Assembly (NCBI GenBank): GCA_016190375.1
Contig: JACPQR010000184.1
Location: forward strand, 1 to 64,000
From: Deltaproteobacteria bacterium
GTDB taxonomy: Bacteria; Myxococcota_A; Polyangia; JACPQR01
Length of the DNA stretch: 64,000 nt
Reading direction: 5' to 3'
The notes under the pieces were generated by a model. The model worked only from the letters and a program-made list of their open reading frames with translations. It had not been told where the DNA came from and made no database searches. Position numbers and translations under genes: made by a program. Positions 16,186 through 28,554 of this stretch are shown here, piece after piece (the stretch's first letter is position 1; every line of letters starts with the position of its first letter).

Positions 16186-18723
16186 ATGCGCTCCCGAGCC
16201 GTCGCGCTCTTCGCCGTCCTGTTCGCGGCACCCGCCGCCGCGCAAGAGGGCCTCGAGCCGCCCGAGCTCAGCTCGTTCGTCCACGCCGAGTACCCTCGCG
16301 AGGCAGAGTCGCTCGGGCTCGAGGCGGAGGTGGTCCTGCGGCTCGACGTCGACGCGACCGGAGCCGTGACGGCGGTGGAGGTCGTGGAGCCGGCGGGCAA
16401 CGGCTTCGACGAGGCCGCCCTGGCCGCGTGCCGAGCCTTCCGCTTCGACCCCGCCCGGCGCGGCGGCGCGCCGATCGCCTCGCGCATCCTGTACCGCTAC
16501 CGCTTCACGCTCGAGGAGCTGGTCGAGCCCGCCGAACGCGAGCCGGAGCGGCCGCAGGTGTCGGAGCTGCGCGGTTGGGTCCTCGACCGCCTGGGCGAGC
16601 CGATCGAGGGCGCCCAGGTCATGCTCAGGGTAGCGGGGGCAGGGGAGGTCGGCGGGCGGGCCACGGACGACACCGGCGCCTTCGCGTTCGACGAGCTGCC
16701 ACCCGCTCAGTACGAGGTCGAGGTCGCGGCCGGGGGCTTTCGCGTGCTCCAGACCCGCGAGGTCCTGGCAGCGGGCGCCGAGCTTCGCGTCCGCTACCGG
16801 CTGCGCGAGGAGGGCGCGCGCTACGAGTCGGTCACGCGGTCGAGGGTCGCGATCGAGCGTGACGTGGTCCGCCGGACGCTTACGCCCGACGACATGCGCC
16901 GAGTCCCCGGGACCTCGGGCGATGCGCTGCAGGCGGTCCAGGCGCTCCCCGGGGTCGCGCGGCCTCCATTCGCGCTGGGCTTGTTCATCGTCCGCGGCTC
17001 CGCGCCCGACGACACGCTGGTCCTGCTCGACGACCATCCGATCCCGCTGCCGTACCACCTGGGCGGCCTGGCGACCGTCGTGACGAGCGACCTCATCGAG
17101 AAGATCGATCTGCTGCCGGGTAGCTTCAGCGTGCGCCACGGACGCATCTCGGGCGGCGTCGTCGACGTCCAGCTCCGTACGCCAAGGCGCGACCGCATGC
17201 ACGGTTTCCTCGACGTGGACCTCGTGGACGCCGGCGTCCTCGGCGAGGTGCCCCTCGGCGATCGCGGGGCCGTGGCCATCGCGGCGCGCCGCAGCTACAT
17301 CGACGCGGTCCTCCCCGCGATCTTCCCCGACGACGCCGGCCTCGCGTTCACGCAGTTCCCCGTCTACTGGGACTACCAGGCGATCGCCGACTACGACATC
17401 TCCTCGGGCACGGGGCTCAGGGTCCTCGCGTCGGGCAGCGACGACGAGCTCGCGCTGCGGCTCGACGAGGCGGCCCAGAACGATCCGGCGATCCGCGGGA
17501 GCTTCAGCACCCACTTCGCCCACCAGCAGGTCCAGGCGCGACTGACGAGCCGGCTGGCGGGCGGGGCCATCCACAGGTTCTCGCCCGCGCTGACCTGGAG
17601 CGTGACGGAGGGCGACGCGGGCCCTTCGATTCACTTCGACTTCGAGAGCCTGCTGGCGACGCTGCGCGACGAGCTGGACGCGCCGATCGGCCCGCACGCA
17701 CGGCTCCGGCTCGGCGTCGACGTGCAGACCGGCGCCATCGACACGAACGTGCGAGCTCCCCAGCCGCCCGACCCACGCGAGACCCAGAACCCCATCTACG
17801 GCCAGGAAGTGAAGTCCTACGACGACGAACGCTTCCTGACGAACATCGGGGCCTACGCGGAGCTGGCGCTCGAGCCCGCCGCGGGGCTTTCGCTGACGGC
17901 GGGGGCGCGGTTCGATCACCTGGGCCTGATCGGCGCGAACGTGGTCGACCCGCGAGCCGGCTTCCGCTGGCAGGCCCACTCGCGACTGGTGATGAAGGGG
18001 GGGCTCGGGCTGTACTCGCAGCCGCCTCGCGGATTCGAGGTCGTTCCCGGCTTCGGAAACCCGGACCTCGAGGCCGAGCGCGGCGTCCACTACACGATCG
18101 GGCTCGAGCACAAGCTGGCCGAGCCGGTCACGCTCGACGTCCAGCTCTTCGGAAAGAGCCTGGCGAACGCGGCGGCCCCGAGCGAGACGGAGGGCTTCGC
18201 CTCGACGGGGCTGGGGCGGACCGTCGGGCTCGAGACGATGCTGGTCTTCCGCCCGAGGCTGCCCGCGTTCGGGTGGATCTCGTACACGCTGTCGAAGAGC
18301 GAGCGTCGCGACGCTCCCGGCGAGCCGTACCGCCTCTTCGAGTACGACCAGACCCACATCCTGTCGGTGGTCGCGGGGACGATGCTGCCTGGCGGGTTCG
18401 AGCTCGGGTGCCGGCTGCGCTACGCGAGCGGCTTCCCGGAGACGCCCGTGGCCGGCGCCGTCTACGACGCGGACTTCGACGTGTATCGACCGCTGTCGGC
18501 CGCCTCGGGATCCTCGAGGATCCCGCCGTTCTTCTCCCTCGATCTGCGGCTGGCGAAGCGCTGGCGCGCCTGGGGCGCGCGCTGGACCCTGACCCTGGAC
18601 GTCCAGAACGCCACGGTCCACTCGAACCCGGAGCGAAGGATCTACGCGTACGACTACTCGGACAGCACCTTCGCGACGGGCATCCCGATCCTACCAAGCC
18701 TCGGGCTGCGCGCCGAGATGTGA
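16186..18723 (+). CDS. TonB-dependent receptor with N-terminal TonB C-terminal-type domain
   Basis: An 845-residue outer-membrane protein. A signal peptide (1-20, ending AAAQ) is followed by a TonB energy-transducer fold (about 25-115: EYPREAESLGLEAEVVLRLDVD, with the FDPARRGG end), then a carboxypeptidase-regulatory-like domain (about 125-210), a plug domain (about 230-345, GLFIVRGSAPDDTLVLLDD) and a beta-barrel to the C-terminus. A TonB-like domain usually sits on the inner-membrane partner; fused to the receptor it may bind the plug or peptidoglycan. The substrate cannot be told from sequence. It ends 6 bases before the convergent cupredoxin gene and is divergent from the formiminotransferase. 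Confidence 0.92.
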   Translation: MRSRAVALFAVLFAAPAAAQEGLEPPELSSFVHAEYPREAESLGLEAEVVLRLDVDATGAVTAVEVVEPAGNGFDEAALAACRAFRFDPARRGGAPIASRILYRYRFTLEELVEPAEREPERPQVSELRGWVLDRLGEPIEGAQVMLRVAGAGEVGGRATDDTGAFAFDELPPAQYEVEVAAGGFRVLQTREVLAAGAELRVRYRLREEGARYESVTRSRVAIERDVVRRTLTPDDMRRVPGTSGDALQAVQALPGVARPPFALGLFIVRGSAPDDTLVLLDDHPIPLPYHLGGLATVVTSDLIEKIDLLPGSFSVRHGRISGGVVDVQLRTPRRDRMHGFLDVDLVDAGVLGEVPLGDRGAVAIAARRSYIDAVLPAIFPDDAGLAFTQFPVYWDYQAIADYDISSGTGLRVLASGSDDELALRLDEAAQNDPAIRGSFSTHFAHQQVQARLTSRLAGGAIHRFSPALTWSVTEGDAGPSIHFDFESLLATLRDELDAPIGPHARLRLGVDVQTGAIDTNVRAPQPPDPRETQNPIYGQEVKSYDDERFLTNIGAYAELALEPAAGLSLTAGARFDHLGLIGANVVDPRAGFRWQAHSRLVMKGGLGLYSQPPRGFEVVPGFGNPDLEAERGVHYTIGLEHKLAEPVTLDVQLFGKSLANAAAPSETEGFASTGLGRTVGLETMLVFRPRLPAFGWISYTLSKSERRDAPGEPYRLFEYDQTHILSVVAGTMLPGGFELGCRLRYASGFPETPVAGAVYDADFDVYRPLSAASGSSRIPPFFSLDLRLAKRWRAWGARWTLTLDVQNATVHSNPERRIYAYDYSDSTFATGIPILPSLGLRAEM

Positions 18724-18729
18724 GGGGGG

Positions 18730-19824
18730 CTACGGCAGGACGTTCACGGTCCCGTTCATGTCGATCGCCTCGTGGATCCGGCAGAAGTAGGGGACCGCGC
18801 CGGCCTGCGAGAAGGTGAAGTCGAACGTCTCGTTCGGCCCGAACGGATTCTCGTCGAAGAGGTCGCCCACGTTCGGGGCGCTCGAGGACGCACCCGAGGT
18901 CACGGTATGGTCGAACGGGTCGCGGTTCACCCAGTGAACCGTGCCGCCCGCGTGGATCGTGACGACCTGGGGTACGAACTCGTTGTCTTCGAGCTCCACC
19001 GTCACCTCCTCCGGCGTGGGCGTGACGTCGCAGAACTCGTCGGGCAGAGCGCCCTGGCAGCCATAGCCCTCGTCGTCGCGGCAGTCCGCGTCGGTGGTGC
19101 AGATCGCTCTGCAAAAACGCTCCGCGCAGATCGAGCCGGCGGGGCACCCCGTCGTCGCCGAGCAGGCCTGCGTGCACTGTCCGCCCGGGTCCTCGGTGTC
19201 ACACAAGCCGCTCTCGCAGTCCTCGTCGGCCCCGCACGCGTCGCCGATCGGCGCCCGCGGCTCCGGGGCCACGTCGCAGAACCGGTCGGGCGCGTCGCCC
19301 TGGCACGAGTACCCCTCCGCCTCGCGGCAGTCCGCGTCCACCTCGCACGCGCTGAAGCAGAGACCCTCGCTGCAGACCGCGCCGGTCGGACAGTCCGAGC
19401 TGTCCGTACAGACCTGAGTGCACTGGCCGCCCGGGTCGTCAGTGTTGCAGAGGTCGCTCTCGCAGCCCGAGTGGTCGCTGCACGGCGCTCCGATGGGCGA
19501 AGCCTCCTCGGGAGCCACGTCGCAGAAGCGATCGGGACCGCCACCCTGGCAGGAGTAGCCCTGACGGCAGTCGCCATCGGAGCTGCAAGCGCGGCGGCAG
19601 AGCGAGTCGGGGTCGCAGACCGCGCTCTCGCCGCACTCCTCGTCCGCGGCGCACTGCCTCGTGCACTGGCCCCCGAGGTCGTCCTGGTCGCAGTCGTTGC
19701 TCTCGCAATCGCCGTTCGACGAGCACGGATCGCCTATGCCCGCACGCTCGGGCTCGGGCTCACCCCCGCCGCCACCTCCGCAGGAAACGCACGCCACGGC
19801 TGCGACCAGTATTGCTCTGTTCAT
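18730..19824 (-). CDS. Lipoprotein with three Cys-rich repeats and a C-terminal cupredoxin
   Basis: A 364-residue lipoprotein from ATG 19824, which has a GGAGG site; a longer in-frame ORF upstream is unlikely. Residues 1-15 are a lipoprotein signal with acylation at Cys12 or Cys15, then a Gly run. Three consecutive repeats of about 80 residues follow, each with 12 or so Cys and the pattern GxPC...GGQCTxxC...DRFCDV. The last 90 residues are a plastocyanin-like fold with likely copper ligands His (FDHTV), Cys (YFCRI), His (HEAID) and Met. It may be a surface electron-transfer or copper-binding protein. Function otherwise unknown. Confidence 0.88.
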   Translation of the reverse strand: MNRAILVAAVACVSCGGGGGGEPEPERAGIGDPCSSNGDCESNDCDQDDLGGQCTRQCAADEECGESAVCDPDSLCRRACSSDGDCRQGYSCQGGGPDRFCDVAPEEASPIGAPCSDHSGCESDLCNTDDPGGQCTQVCTDSSDCPTGAVCSEGLCFSACEVDADCREAEGYSCQGDAPDRFCDVAPEPRAPIGDACGADEDCESGLCDTEDPGGQCTQACSATTGCPAGSICAERFCRAICTTDADCRDDEGYGCQGALPDEFCDVTPTPEEVTVELEDNEFVPQVVTIHAGGTVHWVNRDPFDHTVTSGASSSAPNVGDLFDENPFGPNETFDFTFSQAGAVPYFCRIHEAIDMNGTVNVLP

Positions 19825-20004
19825 CTCGACCCTCCGGGCGCCACGGCGCCTCGACCAACGTCCAGCAAGCGATGTGCCCACGAGGGGCCGGCCGGGCGTC
19901 ATGCGAGAGCAGACTGAGCCCCGGAGCGCGCTTGCCCGCACGAGGCCGCCAGGCTACCGGATCGTCACGGCCGTGCGCACGGCCGGCGCGGTCGCGTCGC
20001 CGGA

Positions 20005-20469
20005 TCACCGGCCGGAGGATTTCACCCTGCGCTCGCCCGAGAGCTGCACGACGAGGTCGCGCTGGCGTGGCCTGTTGTCGAAGTCGATGAGCACGATCTG
20101 CTGCCACGTCCCCAGGAGGAGCTTTCCTTCTCGGAACGGCACCGCGAGCGAGCACCCGAGCATCGCGGCGCGGACGTGCGAGTGGCCGTTCCCGTCGTGC
20201 CACATCTCCTCGTGGTGGTAGCGAGCGGACCGCGGCGCGAGACGCTCGAACGCCGCGGGAATGTCCTGCAAGAGACCGGGCTCGTACTCGAGCGTCGTGA
20301 CGCCCGCCGTGGAGCCCGGCACGAAGACGAGAGCCTGGCCCTCGACGAAGCGGTGCTCGTAGACGAGGGCCGCGACCTGCGTCGTGACGTCGACGATCTC
20401 CGCGTCGCCTCCCGTGCACACGCGCACCGTGTCCGTGACGAGCGCCATCGCGGTCCCTGGCTCGGCCAT
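20005..20469 (-). CDS. yjbQ: YjbQ/UPF0047 family protein
   Basis: A 154-residue cytoplasmic protein of the YjbQ family, members of which have weak thiamine-phosphate synthase activity. The conserved residues are visible: EPGLL with a following HHEEMWHDGNGHSH histidine cluster, AMLGCSLAVPF, and GTWQQIVLIDFD. Normal length for the family. The start at 20469 follows a GGGAGG about 13 bases upstream; an in-frame Met at residue 8 is an alternative. It stands between the cupredoxin gene and the histidine kinase gene on the same strand, with about 180 bases of apparently empty sequence before the cupredoxin start. Confidence 0.9.
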   Translation of the reverse strand: MAEPGTAMALVTDTVRVCTGGDAEIVDVTTQVAALVYEHRFVEGQALVFVPGSTAGVTTLEYEPGLLQDIPAAFERLAPRSARYHHEEMWHDGNGHSHVRAAMLGCSLAVPFREGKLLLGTWQQIVLIDFDNRPRQRDLVVQLSGERRVKSSGR

Positions 20470-20508
20470 GAGCCATCGTACTGCAACCTCCCGTAAGTCG
20501 GTGGCCGA

Positions 20509-22470
20509 TCACTCGACCAGGGACGCGACCAGAGCGCGAAGGGCCTGGGCGTCGAAGGGCTTCGGCAGCCGTATCACGTCCTCGCGATCGAGGAACTCGC
20601 GAGTCTGTGGCGTGAAGGCCCCGCCCGTCAGGAAGATCAGCCGGCGTACCACGTCGGGCGCGCGACCGCAGAGCTCCGCGTGAAGCTCGATCCCGCTCAT
20701 CCCGGGCATGGACACGTCGCTCAGTACGACGTCGAAGTGCTTGCCGGCCAGGATCAGCTCGAGCGCCTCCGTGGCGCTGGTGAGCATCGTGACCTCGTGC
20801 GCGCCGCCGAGGATGCGCTGCACCGACCGACCGATCATCGGCTCATCGTCGACCACGAGGACGCTGCCGCGGCGAGCCGCGGCCCGGGGCGCTGCCTGGA
20901 CGGCGTCCTCGATCGGAGCTCGTTCGGCGGCAGGGAGGATCACGCGGAAGACCGTGCCCGATCCCGGCTGGCTCTCGACGCCGATCTGTCCGCCCATCCG
21001 CCTGATGATCCCGTGGCAAACCGAGAGCCCGAGCCCCGTCCCCTCGCCGACCGGCTTGGTCGTGAAGAAGGGCTCGAAGATCCGTCCGAGGACCGCCGCC
21101 GGGATCCCGCAACCGGTGTCGCGGATCTCGACCACGGCCTCGCCGCCGGGACCGGTCTTCGTCACGATCCGGATCTCGTTCCTCTCGGGCTCCCCCTCGC
21201 GAATCGCCTGTGCGGCGTTGACCAGGAGGTTCAGGAAGACCTGGCCGAGGCGTGATTCGTCCCCGAGGACCGGCGGAACGGCGCCGAAGTCGCGTGCGAG
21301 GTTCGCCCGGTGCCGCACCTCGTTGTGGACCATCCGGATGCTCACCTCGAGGACGCGGTGCAGGTCGAGCGGCTGGCGGCGCTCCTCGTCCGTGCGCGAG
21401 AAGGTCTTGAGCTCCCGGACGATGGTGCGGACACGATCGGCGCCGTGCATCGCCTCGTCGAGCGCCTCCTCGAGCTCTCGCATGTCCACGGTTCCGGGCG
21501 GCACCGCCGCTCTCAGGGTCGCCAGCGCATCGCGGACGAAATGGAGGTTCGCCAGGACGTATGCCAGCGGGTTGTTGATCTCGTGGGCGACCCCCGCGGC
21601 CAGCGCTCCGACCGAGGCCATGCGATCGGCCACGAGGAGCTTGGTCTGCATGCTCTTTCGTTCGCTGATGTCCCTGACGGACGCGCAGTAGAGCTCTCGG
21701 CCGCCGAGCTCCAGGTGGCTCACCGTCAGCTCGACCGGGAAGACGCGGCCGTCCTTGGCGCGGTGCTGCGCCTCGTGGGATCCGGCGCTGGCGCGGGCAT
21801 AGCACTCCTCGCGCTGCTCCGGCCACTTGTCGCGTGACAGCTCGGGCGCGATGTCGAAGATCGACATCGCCAGCAGCTCCTCGCGCTCGTAGCCGAGCGA
21901 GCGGCAGGCCGCCGCGTTCACATAGACGATCCGCCCGTCGGGCTCCATCCAGAGCGCGCCATCCGGTGTCTGCTCGATGTGAAGCTGCGCCAGGCGAAAA
22001 TCGATCTCTGCTCGCTTGCGGTCCGAGATGTCGCGTATGAGGCAGAGGACCTCGTCGTCGCCCGAGCGGACAATCCGGGCCTCTCGGTCGCGGGGCCGGC
22101 CCCCGACCGGGAGCTGATACTCGAACGACTGGACGCCTCCTTCGGTCGCGAGAGCTCGATCGATGGCGCACAGGAAGAGGCTCGCCACGTCGACTGGCAA
22201 GACCTCCGAGAGCTTGCGGCCGACGAACACGGCGGGCGGCGCATACAGGTCGGGCTCTGGTGGCCCGCAGTAGTCGATGCAGGTCCCATTGCGGGCGATG
22301 CGGGCGACGAAGTCCGGGATCGCGGCGAGGAGGGCACGATGGCGCTCCTCGCTCCGGCGCGACGCGTCGAGGTCGGCGGCGTCGAGTCCCCCGCCGTCCT
22401 CGGAAGGTCCTTCCGCAATGCAGTCGTCCGCGAGGCCACGGCTGGTGCGCTCGGTCGGGTCGAGGCTCAT
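20509..22470 (-). CDS. Hybrid histidine kinase (PAS-PAS-HisKA-HATPase-REC)
   Basis: A 653-residue soluble sensor kinase without membrane helices. Two PAS-type domains (about 45-150 and 160-270, the second with DGRIVYVNAAACRSLGYEREEL) precede the dimerisation domain with the phosphorylatable His296 in VAHEINNP. The HATPase_c domain has N, G1 and G2 boxes (NLLVNAAQA, DTGCGI, GTGLGLSV). A receiver domain from about 535 has the acidic pair, the phosphoacceptor Asp in VLSDVSMPG and the Lys in LPKPF. It should transfer phosphate internally from His to Asp; no output regulator lies beside it. It follows the RND operon on the same strand after 166 bases but looks independent. Confidence 0.94.
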   Translation of the reverse strand: MSLDPTERTSRGLADDCIAEGPSEDGGGLDAADLDASRRSEERHRALLAAIPDFVARIARNGTCIDYCGPPEPDLYAPPAVFVGRKLSEVLPVDVASLFLCAIDRALATEGGVQSFEYQLPVGGRPRDREARIVRSGDDEVLCLIRDISDRKRAEIDFRLAQLHIEQTPDGALWMEPDGRIVYVNAAACRSLGYEREELLAMSIFDIAPELSRDKWPEQREECYARASAGSHEAQHRAKDGRVFPVELTVSHLELGGRELYCASVRDISERKSMQTKLLVADRMASVGALAAGVAHEINNPLAYVLANLHFVRDALATLRAAVPPGTVDMRELEEALDEAMHGADRVRTIVRELKTFSRTDEERRQPLDLHRVLEVSIRMVHNEVRHRANLARDFGAVPPVLGDESRLGQVFLNLLVNAAQAIREGEPERNEIRIVTKTGPGGEAVVEIRDTGCGIPAAVLGRIFEPFFTTKPVGEGTGLGLSVCHGIIRRMGGQIGVESQPGSGTVFRVILPAAERAPIEDAVQAAPRAAARRGSVLVVDDEPMIGRSVQRILGGAHEVTMLTSATEALELILAGKHFDVVLSDVSMPGMSGIELHAELCGRAPDVVRRLIFLTGGAFTPQTREFLDREDVIRLPKPFDAQALRALVASLVE

Positions 22471-22636
22471 CGAGCTCGCCGGTAGTATCGCGTGCCAGCA
22501 CGTGAGGCGGCAAGCTCCGCGAGCGACCTAGCGGCACTGGGCGATGTTCTCGATCGCGAGGTTCTCGACTCGGTCGGTCCGCAGTACGCCACGCACCACG
22601 CCGGCGCGCGGTTCGCGCGAGGACGATCTCCGGCTC

Positions 22637-25725
<3,089 letters not shown>

Positions 25726-25726
<1 letters not shown>

Positions 25727-27279
25727 CAGTGAACGTGCCCGTGGGCTGGAACGGTGCCGGCCCGACCCGCGAGCCGGACGAGATTCGCCCCGATGGTCAC
25801 GATGCGCTCCTCCGCGCGCAGACCGTCGAGCACGGCGACCCGCCCGCCCGAGGTGGGGCCGATCCGGACGATCCGCTCCTCGAACGCCTCACCCTCGGCC
25901 TGCAGGTACACCACGGGCCGGCCGTCGTCGTCGACGAGCGCTCCGCTGGGGATCACCACGCCGCGCCACGGCTCGCCCGCGGGGAGCTGTACCTGCACCG
26001 CACCTCCGATGCGCAGGCGCGGATCGGGAGCGTGCAGCGCGTAGACGACCGGGACCGTCCGCGACTCCGGATCGACCACCCGCCCGATGGTGACCACCTC
26101 GCCCGTGGCGTCGGGAGGAGTCACGTCGAGGGGCAACCATTCGTCGATGCCGAGGATCCGGTAGCTCGGGTCACGACTGGGGTCGACCCGTGCGGCCTCG
26201 ACCTCGGGCACCCGGGCGGTGATCCACATCACCCGCGGGTCGACGACGCGCAGAAGGATGTCCCCGGCGGCGACCGACTGGCCGGGGCGCGCGCTGACCT
26301 CGATCACGACGCCGTCGATCGGAGCGGTGATCCGGACGCTGCCGGCTCCGGTCCCGGAGGCGACGCCACTGAAGATGGCCTGCGACCGCCGAGCCGCTGC
26401 GGCCGCGGCCCGGCCGACCTCGACCTCGCGCCGTGCCGCCTCGACCTCGCGCTGCGAGATGGCCCGGTCGGCGAAGAGCCGCTCGGCGCGCTCGAGCGCG
26501 GTCTGCGCGGCCGCGACCCGCGCCTCGGCCTCCGCCACCGCGAGCCCGACCGTCGCGCTCGCTTCCGGCGAGGAGGGCGCGGGCGCCACCGTGACGAGGA
26601 TCGCGCCACGCCGCACCTCGGTGCCACGCTCCGGCAGCCCCTCCGGCGGCGCGACCACGCGGCCAGCCACGGGCGCGCCGATGTCCGCGGCGCCGCCCGG
26701 CGGCGTCCCGACCGAGCCCGGAACCTCGACCGTGGGGGTCACTTCCCCCTCGGCCGCGAAGGCCGTCCCGAAGGGCACCCGCCACTGCTGCTCCTTCAGG
26801 AAGGTGATCCGGCCGGGTGGGTCCTCCCCGCCGGGATGCGCTCGGTGCGCCGCTGCGGCGTCCGGGTACACGTCCATCTCGAACGGACCGATGACGTCTT
26901 GCGAGCCGTCGACCTGCACGACGAGTCGGCCGCGATAGGACCCGGCCGCGCGCGGGGTGAACGCGAGCTTGAAGATGCCGGGCCGCAGCACGTGGTCGAT
27001 CGACGCGCGGATCGGCGCGGGTCCTTCGAGCTCGAGCGCGACGGTTCCTCGCTCCAGTGCGCGGAACCCGTCGAGGGTGGTCAGATGTGCCGTGAAGCTC
27101 GCCTCGCGGCCGGCCACGGGCGCCGGATGCTCGGCGAACAGCTCGTAGCGCTCCGACCACTTCGTGATCCCGATCGCGACCTCCGGAGCTTCGCTCTCGT
27201 GGCCCTCTGCCTCGGGCGCGCTCCCAGCCCCACAGCCGGGAGCTAGCAGCAGGACAATGACACTCCACCTCGTCTTCAC
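25726..27279 (-). CDS. RND efflux periplasmic adaptor (CusB/CzcB-like) lipoprotein
   Basis: A 517-residue membrane-fusion protein. The first 16 residues are a lipoprotein signal with an acylatable Cys (LLLAPGCG). Residues about 35-165 form an extra N-terminal domain with two beta-sandwich-like stretches, seen in some CusB/CzcB relatives. The lipoyl, alpha-hairpin (Ala/Glu/Arg-rich, about 240-320) and beta-barrel domains follow. It bridges the pump and the outer-membrane factor. It overlaps the upstream outer-membrane gene by 4 bases and touches the pump gene, so stoichiometric co-expression is expected. Confidence 0.9.
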
Positions 27280-28505
27280 GGCAGCTCTCCCGTCGCGATC
27301 CGCAAGGCGACCTCGGCACGCTTGGCCTCGAGGGCGAGATCCAGCTTTCGCTCCTCGACCTCGGCGAGCGCGGCCTGCGCGTCGACGAGCTCGAGCAGCG
27401 TACGTTCCCCCTCGCGGTATCCGGCGGTCGTGGCGCGGGCCAGCGCCTCGACGTGCGGCGCCACCGCGGCCTCGAGCCGCGCGAGCTCGGCACGCGCCGC
27501 CACCAGTTGCTCGTCCGCGATCCGCACCTCACCAGAGATGCGGGCACGCAGCCCCTCCAGGCGCACCCGTGCCGCGCCGGCGGCGGCCTCCGACTCTCCT
27601 CGTACGTCCTGGCCGCGGGAGAAGACGGGCAGCTCCAGCTCGACGCCCGCGATGAATCCGTTCTCGTCCACATTGCCGGCTCGCTCGGCGTTCCAGCCGC
27701 CGAGCACGGTCACCACCGGCAGCCAGGCGGAGGCGGCCGAGTCGGTCGCCGCGGAGGCGAGGCGCCGCGTGCGAGCGGCCTCACGGACCTCGCGGCGCGT
27801 GCGGAGCGCTCTGTCGACCGTGCGCGCCCGGTCCGTGGGCGCCGCCGTGGCGAGGTCTCCGGTGACGGCCGGGGGCGCGCCCGTGCTCGGATCCACGATC
27901 GCACCGAGTCGCGCGCGTGCGACGCGCTCGCGGGTGCGCACCTCCGCCGCTCGGCTCCGCGCCATCTCAGCCGCGATCGCCAGGCGTGCGCGCTCGTAGC
28001 CCGACACCGTGCCCTCTGCCTCGCGGCGAGCCATCACGCGATCCGCCTCGACGAGGGTCGCCTCCGCCCGCTCCGCGATCTGCACCCGCCGCCCGGCGGC
28101 GACGGCCTCCCAGAACGCGTCGAGCGCGGCCGCGACCGCCTCGCGCTGGACGGCGGCCGCCTCGAGCGCGACCGTGGACGCGTCGACGCGGGCGAGCGAG
28201 CGACGCGCACCGCGGCGCCCGGAGAGATCCAGCGGGACCCGCAGCGTGACGACGTCGTGGGCGCGCGCCGGATCGCCGAGGAGCTGCTCACGCTGGTACC
28301 CGATCGCCGGGTTGTCGGCGAGACCGGCGCCCGCGGCGGCAGCTTCGGCGCGCACCACGGACGCTTGGGCCGCGAGCACGTCGGGAGCGCGGGCGAGCGC
28401 ACGCCGGACGACGTCGCCTTCGGACCATGCGGGCTGGGCATGTCCCGGCGCCGGGAACACCAGCATCACGGCCATCCCCACGAGCAGGAAAATCCGACGG
28501 CTCAT
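27276..28505 (-). CDS. TolC-family outer-membrane efflux protein
   Basis: About 409 residues with a clear signal peptide (MSRRIFLLVGMAVMLVF then ending HAQ) from ATG 28505; an in-frame ATG at 28541 would add 12 residues. The mature protein is the helical, Ala/Arg/Glu-rich repeat pattern of outer-membrane factors (two internal halves), with DNPAIGYQ and EGERTLLELVDAQ motifs typical of the CzcC/CusC group. It forms the exit duct for the RND pump. It lies between the M56 protease and the adaptor gene in one operon. Confidence 0.9.
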   Translation of the reverse strand: MSRRIFLLVGMAVMLVFPAPGHAQPAWSEGDVVRRALARAPDVLAAQASVVRAEAAAAGAGLADNPAIGYQREQLLGDPARAHDVVTLRVPLDLSGRRGARRSLARVDASTVALEAAAVQREAVAAALDAFWEAVAAGRRVQIAERAEATLVEADRVMARREAEGTVSGYERARLAIAAEMARSRAAEVRTRERVARARLGAIVDPSTGAPPAVTGDLATAAPTDRARTVDRALRTRREVREAARTRRLASAATDSAASAWLPVVTVLGGWNAERAGNVDENGFIAGVELELPVFSRGQDVRGESEAAAGAARVRLEGLRARISGEVRIADEQLVAARAELARLEAAVAPHVEALARATTAGYREGERTLLELVDAQAALAEVEERKLDLALEAKRAEVALRIATGELP

Positions 28506-28554
28506 CGGAACACGCGGCAGGCGGTTCGGCGAAGGGTCCATGGCGGTCGATCGC

